Of a stretch of 10,238 nucleotides of DNA, positions 5,027 through 10,238 are shown one piece after another. The notes under the pieces were generated by a model that saw only the letters and a list, made by a program, of their open reading frames with translations, was not told where the DNA came from and ran no database searches. Each line of letters starts with the position of its first letter. Position 1 is the first letter of the stretch. Origin of the DNA: Candidatus Omnitrophota bacterium (GTDB lineage: Bacteria > Omnitrophota > Koll11 > Gorgyraeales > Gorgyraeaceae); the NCBI GenBank assembly GCA_018818505.1, contig JAHIRR010000271.1:1-10238 (forward strand), written 5' to 3'. The translations under genes were made by a program, and so were the position numbers.

Positions 5027-7534
5027 ATGAAAGCAGACGAAATACGTAAGCGGTTTTTAAAATTTTTTGAGGAACGCGGACACAAGATCTATCCAAGCGA
5101 TTCACTTGTTCCTGCCAATGATCCCAGCCTTCTTTTTACAGGCGCGGGTATGAATCAATTTAAAGAAGAGTTTCTCGGCAGGGTCAAGGGCCCGAGAAGG
5201 GCTGCGACATGCCAGAAGTGTTTGCGCACAGGCGACCTTGAGAATGTGGGAAAGACGCCTGATCATCATACGTTTTTTGAGATGCTTGGGAATTTTTCAT
5301 TCGGCGACTATTTTAAGAAAGAGGCAATAAAGTGGGCCTGGGAGTTTCTGACGCAGGAACTATGCCTCAAGGAAAAAGACCTGTGGGTCTCAGTGTATAA
5401 AGATGATAGCGAGGCATATAATATTTGGAAGAATGAGATAAAGATACCTGCGAAAAAGATCCTAAAATTAGGAGAAAAGGATAATTTCTGGCCTGCTAGC
5501 GCGCCGAGTCAGGGTCCGAACGGGCCATGCGGCCCATGTTCTGAGATTTTCTACGGAGGCCCGGATGGCGTAGAGGTGTGGAATCTTGTTTTCACGCAGT
5601 TTAACAGGCAGGATGGCGGAAAATTAGAGTCACTGCCAAATAAAAACATAGATACTGGCATGGGGCTTGAGAGGATCGCAAGGGTCATGCAGGGCAAGAA
5701 AACGAACTTTGAGATAGATTCGTTTCAACCTATCATAAGAGCTATAGAGGATATTTTGCCAAAGCACAATGATCAGAAAAAGGTTAATGCAATAGCGGAT
5801 CATATTCGTGCCGTGAGTTTTGCTATAGGAGATGGCGTATTGCCATCCAATGAGGAAAGAGGCTATGTAATCCGGAAATTGATCAGAAAGGCGTTCTGGT
5901 ATGGCCGTTCTCTGGGCCAGGAAGAACCATTTCTCTACAAGATAGTACCTGTGGTTACAGGTGCCATGAAAAAGCCTTATCCTGAGCTCACAAAAGAAAG
6001 AGAAGACATAGCGCAAGTGGTTCTGGCAGAAGAAAAAAGATTTAAGAATACTATTGAAGATGGCCTTGCAAAATTAAATGAGATGATAGCTGGTTCTTCA
6101 GGCGTTATTGCTGGAGAAGATGCGTTTAAGCTATACGATACCTATGGTTTTCCTTTGGAGTTGACGCAGGAGATCGCGACTGCGGAGAAAGTGAAGGTGG
6201 ATCTTAAGGGTTTTGAAAAATGCATGGAAGACCAGCGCGTTAGGTCACGTACATCCAGCAAGATAAAAGGTTCGATATTTAAAGGCGATGCAAAGTTAAA
6301 ATTGCCTAATGAAAGTATTTTTGTAGAAAATGAGAAAGAACTCGAGACCGAAGTCTTACAAGTGTCAGAAAGCTTTATTTTTTTAAAAAAGACAAATTTT
6401 TACGGGGAAAAAGGCGGCCAGGTAGGCGATACAGGTGTGCTGATCAAGAATGGAAAGGTCATAGCAGAGGTTACAAATGCGATTGATATTGCTGGAAGAG
6501 TCCAGCATCAGGTAAAGATGAAAACAGCCGCGTTAAAACCAGGTGATAAAGTAGTGGCAAGGATAGACGTAAAACGCAGAGGCCAGGTTAGAGAAAATCA
6601 TACAGCTACGCATCTTTTGCACAACGCCTTAAGAAAGGTGCTGGGGCAGCATGTAAAGCAAGCCGGTTCTTTGGTCGCGCCAGATCATCTGAGATTTGAC
6701 TTCACGCATTTTAAAGCGCTTACAGGCGATGAGCTTTCAAGGGTAGAGGATCTTGTGAATGAAAGAATAAAAGAGGATAGCCTGGTGTGCGTTAAAGAGC
6801 TTTTATTGGAAGAGGCAAAGAAGCAGGGCGTGATCGCGCTTTTTGGAGAAAAATACGCGGATACCGTGAGAATGGTTTCTGTGGGCGAATATAGCAAGGA
6901 ATTATGCGGCGGCACGCATGTAAGGCATACAGGAGAGATCACCAGATTCAAGATCCTTTCAGAGTCTTCCATAGCAGGCGGAGTAAGAAGGATCGAGGCT
7001 ATTACAGGAGACGCGGCAAATAAAAAGATCCAGGAAAGCGCAGACCTGGTAAAAGAAATAGCGGATGAATTAAAGACATCGCCGGATAATATACTGAAAG
7101 AAATAGAAAAATTGACAAAGAGGCTTAAGAAGATAGAGAAAGATTTGAATACTGTCAGCGATAGATTTACTTCCTCGAACATTGATGAGATATTGAAAGA
7201 TACAAAGAAGATCAAGGGCCGTGATGTTATTGTCGCGGAGATCAGCAATGTGGATATGGCTATGCTGAGAAAGACAGCTGATACTATAAAGGGCAGAATA
7301 AAAGAATCAGTCTTTGTCCTGGCCTCTGAAAAGGATGGGAAGTTTTCAATGGTTGTCAGGGGCCATGCTGGCATGGACGCTGTTAAGATATTGAATGAGA
7401 TAGGTTCAGGTTTTGGCATAAAAGGCGGCGGCAGGTCAGATTTTGCCCAGGCAGGAGCCAAATCAGGGCCTAACATTAAAGCAATCTTAAAAAAAGCACA
7501 GGAAGTAATACTGAAAACATTGGAGGTTTCGTAA
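5027..7534 (+). CDS. alaS: Alanine--tRNA ligase
   Basis: Complete AlaRS of 835 residues, a little shorter than the 875-residue E. coli enzyme. It charges tRNA-Ala in the cytoplasm and hydrolyses mischarged Ser- and Gly-tRNA-Ala. The class II catalytic core occupies the N-terminal part: start MKADEIRKRFLKFF, TCQKCLRTGDLENVG (61-75), HTFFEMLGNFSFGDYF (81-96), and a motif 3-like TGMGLER (210-216). The editing domain has the zinc-binding HTATH (525-529) and CGGTH (C627, H631). A coiled-coil linker (about 670-720) leads to the C-Ala domain ending in GGGRSDFAQAG. The ATG at 5027 matches the family N-terminus but has no clear Shine-Dalgarno (CAAGCGGT precedes it). Its leader is the terminator and inverted repeat described above. 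The last two codons (GTT TCG) and the TAA belong to the first unit of hairpin element B. Confidence 0.98.
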   Translation: MKADEIRKRFLKFFEERGHKIYPSDSLVPANDPSLLFTGAGMNQFKEEFLGRVKGPRRAATCQKCLRTGDLENVGKTPDHHTFFEMLGNFSFGDYFKKEAIKWAWEFLTQELCLKEKDLWVSVYKDDSEAYNIWKNEIKIPAKKILKLGEKDNFWPASAPSQGPNGPCGPCSEIFYGGPDGVEVWNLVFTQFNRQDGGKLESLPNKNIDTGMGLERIARVMQGKKTNFEIDSFQPIIRAIEDILPKHNDQKKVNAIADHIRAVSFAIGDGVLPSNEERGYVIRKLIRKAFWYGRSLGQEEPFLYKIVPVVTGAMKKPYPELTKEREDIAQVVLAEEKRFKNTIEDGLAKLNEMIAGSSGVIAGEDAFKLYDTYGFPLELTQEIATAEKVKVDLKGFEKCMEDQRVRSRTSSKIKGSIFKGDAKLKLPNESIFVENEKELETEVLQVSESFIFLKKTNFYGEKGGQVGDTGVLIKNGKVIAEVTNAIDIAGRVQHQVKMKTAALKPGDKVVARIDVKRRGQVRENHTATHLLHNALRKVLGQHVKQAGSLVAPDHLRFDFTHFKALTGDELSRVEDLVNERIKEDSLVCVKELLLEEAKKQGVIALFGEKYADTVRMVSVGEYSKELCGGTHVRHTGEITRFKILSESSIAGGVRRIEAITGDAANKKIQESADLVKEIADELKTSPDNILKEIEKLTKRLKKIEKDLNTVSDRFTSSNIDEILKDTKKIKGRDVIVAEISNVDMAMLRKTADTIKGRIKESVFVLASEKDGKFSMVVRGHAGMDAVKILNEIGSGFGIKGGGRSDFAQAGAKSGPNIKAILKKAQEVILKTLEVS

Positions 7535-7626
7535 TGTTGCGTTATGTTTCGTTAGGTTGCGTAAAGTTGCATTGTCTTTTTGTAACTTCACGAAACCTCA
7601 CGAAACTTTACGAAACTTCACGCAAC
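7526..7626. repeat. Long hairpin element B with arms of 10-bp tandem units
   Basis: The left arm has five uninterrupted units: GTTTCGTAAT (7526), GTTGCGTTAT, GTTTCGTTAG, GTTGCGTAAA and GTTGCATTGT (to 7575). The right arm is GTAAC (7582-7586), TTCACGAAAC, CTCACGAAAC, TTTACGAAAC and TTCACGCAAC (to 7626). It has the same unit type as element A and the same innermost words (GTTGCATT, TTTGTAAC). The TAA within unit 1 (7532-7534) is the stop codon of alaS. It ends 8 bp before the hisD Shine-Dalgarno. Confidence 0.93.
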
Positions 7627-7645
7627 ATTTAATTGAGGAGTATTT

Positions 7646-8866
7646 ATGAAAATATCGAAACTTTCCAGTAAAGAAATGCAAAAATTATACGGGAGATATT
7701 ATTGCAATAAAAAACGCGTGACAGAAAAGGTGCGCAGGATCGTAGATGACGTAAGAGAGAATGGCGACAAAGCTGTCATCAGGTATACTCGGAGATTTGA
7801 CAGGGTAAAGCTCTCTCCAAAAGATCTAAAGGTAAGCGCGAATGAGATCAATGGCTCGTACCAGAATATAGACACCGGTCTTATATCAAGCCTCAAGACC
7901 ATAATCGGAAATATAGAAAAATTTCACAGAAAACAATTACCAAAGCCATGGAAGATAAAAAATACAGACGGTATTCAGCTGGGAGAGATATTCAGGCCTA
8001 TTGAAAGCGTTGGCATATATGTGCCAGCAGGCACAGCGCCGCTTGTCTCAAGCGTGTACATGAGTGTTCTGCCAGCAAGGATAGCTGGTGTGAAAAAGAT
8101 AATACTCGCGACTCCTCCGACAAAATTTGGCAATGTTGATCCTCACATACTCGCAGTGGCGAACCTCTTAAAAGTGGACGAGGTTTACAAAATAGGCGGC
8201 GCGCAGGCAATAGCTGCTCTTGCATTCGGTACAAAGACAGTGCCAAAGGTGGATAAGATCGTGGGGCCAGGCAATGACTATGTTACCGAGGCAAAGCGCC
8301 AGGTGTATGGTTATGTTGATATAGATATGCTTGCAGGTCCGAGCGAAGTCGTAATACTGGCAAATCAGTTTTCAGATAAGGATTATGTAATAGAAGATAT
8401 GCAGGCGCAGGCAGAGCACTTAAAGGGCCTTGCAATCCTTGTTACTACATCAAAGAAATTCGCCCGCGCAATGAGAAAAGAAGTGGGCAAGGGTTATATT
8501 GTGCTGGTAAAAAATCTCCAGCAGGCGGCAGAGGTTATAAATAGGATCGCGCCTGAACATCTTGAGGTGTTTATAAAAAACCCCAACAGGATCTTGAAGT
8601 TCATTAATAACGCAGGCGCAGTGTTTATAGGGCCATATTCGCCTGTATGTGTAGGAGATTATGTGGCAGGTCCGAGCCATGTCTTGCCAACAGGCGGCAC
8701 AGCCAGGTTTTTCTCAGGGCTTAGCGTACGCTCTTTTCTAAAGAGCACACACACGATCTCGTATTCCAAAAAGGCGCTCGAAAGAGAGAAGGAAGCGATC
8801 GAGAAGATCACTAAGATAGAGGGACTGACAAAGCATTTGGAATCGTACAGAGTCAGGTTTAGGTAA
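7646..8866 (+). CDS. hisD: Histidinol dehydrogenase
   Basis: Complete HisD, 406 residues against about 430 in E. coli. It catalyses the last two steps of histidine synthesis, the NAD-dependent four-electron oxidation of L-histidinol to L-histidine, as a zinc enzyme in the cytoplasm. Seen: VGIYVPAGTAPLVSSVYM, GGAQAIAALAFGT, KIVGPGNDYV, DMLAGPSEV. Zinc ligands align as Q255, H258 (QAEH), D338 (VGDYVAGPSH) and H397 (LTKHLESY); the catalytic pair is E304-H305 (APEHLE). The distance from H258 to E304 is about 18 residues shorter than in E. coli, while the later spacings (34 and 59 residues) are identical, so one compact deletion explains the short length. The ATG has GAGGAG (7635-7640) at 5 nt. 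No other his genes are in the window, so it is apparently not in a his operon here. Confidence 0.97.
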   Translation: MKISKLSSKEMQKLYGRYYCNKKRVTEKVRRIVDDVRENGDKAVIRYTRRFDRVKLSPKDLKVSANEINGSYQNIDTGLISSLKTIIGNIEKFHRKQLPKPWKIKNTDGIQLGEIFRPIESVGIYVPAGTAPLVSSVYMSVLPARIAGVKKIILATPPTKFGNVDPHILAVANLLKVDEVYKIGGAQAIAALAFGTKTVPKVDKIVGPGNDYVTEAKRQVYGYVDIDMLAGPSEVVILANQFSDKDYVIEDMQAQAEHLKGLAILVTTSKKFARAMRKEVGKGYIVLVKNLQQAAEVINRIAPEHLEVFIKNPNRILKFINNAGAVFIGPYSPVCVGDYVAGPSHVLPTGGTARFFSGLSVRSFLKSTHTISYSKKALEREKEAIEKITKIEGLTKHLESYRVRFR

Positions 8867-8873
8867 CATGAAT

Positions 8874-9010
8874 ATTCGGAAGTTACAAGAGGTTACAGGA
8901 TGTTACAAGATGTTACATGAGGTTGCATTAAAAACATTGGCATCCATGCTTTGTAACTTCCTGTAACTTTCTGTAACCTCTTGTAACTTCATGTAACCTC
9001 CGAATGTAAC
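8874..9010. repeat. Long hairpin element C with arms of 10-bp tandem units of a different sequence type
   Basis: The outer stem ATTCGGA (8874-8880) pairs with TCCGAAT (8999-9005). The left arm is GTTACAAGAG (8882), GTTACAGGAT, GTTACAAGAT, GTTACATGAG and GTTGCATTAA (to 8931). The right arm is TTTGTAAC (8950-8957), TTCCTGTAAC, TTTCTGTAAC, CTCTTGTAAC, TTCATGTAAC (to 8997), then a longer last unit ending in GTAAC at 9010. The loop holds GCAT-CC-ATGC. The architecture and the innermost words are those of elements A and B, but the repeated units are GTTACANGAN instead of GTTTCGTAAN. It starts 7 bp after the hisD stop. Confidence 0.93.
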
Positions 9011-9029
9011 ATTAGATGTCATTTATTGT

Positions 9030-9659
9030 ATGCAAATTATTGACTTAGGTCTGACTGATTTTACAGAGGCGTACCGGTTTCAGATAGAGCTTGTAAAAAA
9101 GGTTTCGCTGGGGATCTGTGAAGATGCTTTACTTATAACAGAGCATAACCCAGTTATAACAATAGGCAGAACTGGCTCAGAGCAGAATATATTCAGGCGC
9201 GATATCCATGTGATTCGCGCTGATAGAGGCGGTGATGTTACATATCACGGCCCTGGTCAGCTCATAGCTTATCCTATATTTAAACTGGAAAACGAGAGTC
9301 GCGATATACATAGGTTTTTAGAGTTCCTGGAAGAGACAGGAAGCGCCTTTTTAGCGCAATACGGAATTTTTACAGAAAAAAGGCCTGGGTTCAGAGGCAT
9401 TTGGGCCGACAATAAAAAGATCGGTTCCATAGGCATAGGCGTAAAAAAATGGGTCACGTATCACGGCCTGGCCATAAATATCAACACTGACCTTATGCCT
9501 TTTTCATTTATCAGGCCATGCGGCATTGAAGGTGTGGAAATCACGTCATTAAAAAGTTTATTGCGGCGCGAAATAGACATGGATGATGCTAAAGACAGGC
9601 TTATCTCGACATTCAAAGAGGTTTCCTTATTGGCTGAGACAGTCAGTAAGAATCGATAA
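9030..9659 (+). CDS. lipB: Octanoyl-[acyl-carrier-protein]:protein N-octanoyltransferase
   Basis: Complete LipB, 209 residues, normal for the family. It moves octanoyl from octanoyl-ACP to a lysine of the lipoyl domains of E2 and GcvH proteins, the first step of endogenous protein lipoylation. Seen: HNPVITIGRTG, the signature RGGDVTYHGPGQL (66-78), the acyl-transfer residues K130 (NKKIGSIG) and C164 (RPCGIEG), spaced 34 residues apart exactly as K135 and C169 of E. coli, and TYHGLAINI. The ATG at 9030 matches the family N-terminus (MQIIDLG), but no Shine-Dalgarno is visible upstream. The gene begins about 20 bp after hairpin element C. Its 3' end overlaps lipA by 77 bp in another frame, so the two are surely co-transcribed and probably translationally coupled. 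Confidence 0.97.
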   Translation: MQIIDLGLTDFTEAYRFQIELVKKVSLGICEDALLITEHNPVITIGRTGSEQNIFRRDIHVIRADRGGDVTYHGPGQLIAYPIFKLENESRDIHRFLEFLEETGSAFLAQYGIFTEKRPGFRGIWADNKKIGSIGIGVKKWVTYHGLAININTDLMPFSFIRPCGIEGVEITSLKSLLRREIDMDDAKDRLISTFKEVSLLAETVSKNR

Positions 9660-10238
9660 AAATACAGCAGAGACCAGGGAGCTTTTGCGTGGTTTAAATA
9701 TTAATACAGTATGCCAAAGCGCGCAGTGCCCTAATATATATGATTGTTTTTCAAGGCGCAAGTGCACATTTTTGATACTGGGTAATCACTGCACACGTTC
9801 GTGCAGATTTTGCGCGATTAAGACAAATAGGGTTCTACCTTTACCGGATAAAAAAGAGCTCTTTGATATAAGAGAGGCGGTTAGAAAATTAGGACTTTGC
9901 AGCGTGGTCATAACCTCTGTTACGCGTGATGACCTGGAGGATGGCGGCGCAGGCCATTTTGCAGATTGCATTAAGATCTTAAGGGAGTCTAACAGCGATT
10001 TAAGGATAGAAGTGCTTGTTCCTGATTTTCTTGGGAAGCGTGATCTGATAGACAAAGTTATTCTTGCAAAACCTGATATCTTTTCGCATAATATAGAGAC
10101 TGTGCCTAGGTTATATAATAGAGTCAGGCCGCAGGCAGATTATAAGAGATCGCTGGATCTTATAAGATACGCAAGCGCACGAGTTACAACAAAGAGCGGC
10201 CTAATGGTAGGGCTTGGCGAGACTCGAGACGAGGTCCG
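9583..10238 (+). CDS. lipA: Lipoyl synthase (5' part, cut by the window edge)
   Basis: The first 218 codons of LipA; the 3' end lies outside the window. LipA is a radical-SAM enzyme that inserts two sulfurs into protein-bound octanoyl groups made by LipB. Numbering from the ATG at 9583, the auxiliary-cluster cysteines are C44, C49, C55 (CX4CX5C in VCQSAQCPNIYDC) and the radical-SAM cysteines are C70, C74, C77 (CTRSCRFC). Further family segments are TSVTRDDLEDGGAGHF, PDIFSHNIETVPRLY and TKSGLMVGLGETRDEV. An in-frame TAG at 9574 limits the start to the adjacent ATG codons at 9583 or 9586; neither has a clear Shine-Dalgarno. The family N-terminal motif (here KRFPYWLRQ) lies inside the lipB overlap, which supports a genuine overlap. 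Oddity: RRKCTFLILG where most LipA read GTATFMILG, which gives an extra cysteine (C61) near the clusters. Confidence 0.95.
   Translation, partial: MMLKTGLSRHSKRFPYWLRQSVRIDKNTAETRELLRGLNINTVCQSAQCPNIYDCFSRRKCTFLILGNHCTRSCRFCAIKTNRVLPLPDKKELFDIREAVRKLGLCSVVITSVTRDDLEDGGAGHFADCIKILRESNSDLRIEVLVPDFLGKRDLIDKVILAKPDIFSHNIETVPRLYNRVRPQADYKRSLDLIRYASARVTTKSGLMVGLGETRDEV

Noticed and set aside
3325..9010. CRISPR array or classical iterons
   Set aside because: The units are 10 bp with no spacers and occur in inverted arms around a loop, not as direct repeats separated by unique sequence. There is no replication-initiator gene nearby.
2267..10055. Long minus-strand ORFs opposite recA, the protease gene, alaS, hisD, lipB and lipA
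   Set aside because: They are antisense to well-identified genes and show no domain motifs or ribosome binding sites.

Overview
The window is a bacterial chromosomal segment of conserved housekeeping genes. All run on the + strand except cinA at the left edge. Arginine is mostly AGA/AGG and isoleucine often ATA. The HtrA-type protease has a signal peptide and two PDZ domains, which suggests a diderm envelope. Gene content, codon choice and repeat-rich intergenic DNA fit an uncultivated lineage such as Omnitrophota (former OP3). That placement is an impression, not a demonstrated assignment.

Layout. 19-46: a 7-bp tandem repeat overlapping the cinA stop codon. 41-1303 (-): cinA, carrying an in-frame GC-rich palindrome. 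1413-1823 (+): a small AT-rich secreted protein of unknown function. 1824-2288: a 465-bp intergenic stretch with five consecutive dyads and the recA promoter. 2289-3323: recA. 3515-4954: an HtrA/DegQ-type periplasmic protease, followed by an intrinsic terminator nested in a larger inverted repeat. 5027-7534: alaS. 7646-8866: hisD. 9030-9659: lipB. 9583 to the right edge: the 5' part of lipA, in another frame and overlapping lipB by 77 bp.

The most unusual content is three long hairpin elements between genes, at 3325-3479, 7526-7626 and 8874-9010. Each arm is a tandem array of exactly 10-bp units: GTTTCGTAAN/GTTGCGTTAN in the first two, GTTACANGAN in the third. The opposite arm carries the complementary unit, so the units covary between arms. 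All three keep the same loop-proximal pair, GTTGCATT on the left and TTTGTAAC on the right. All sit directly 3' of a gene (recA, alaS, hisD), and in alaS the first repeat unit supplies the last two codons and the stop. The cinA stop also lies inside a short tandem repeat. I know of no named family with this architecture.

Functionally this is mainly a core set: DNA repair and recombination (RecA), NAD-derivative salvage (CinA), envelope protein quality control (HtrA), tRNA charging (AlaS), histidine synthesis (HisD) and protein lipoylation (LipB then LipA). Only lipB-lipA form an obvious functional pair. The other genes are adjacent but separated by terminators or hairpin elements.
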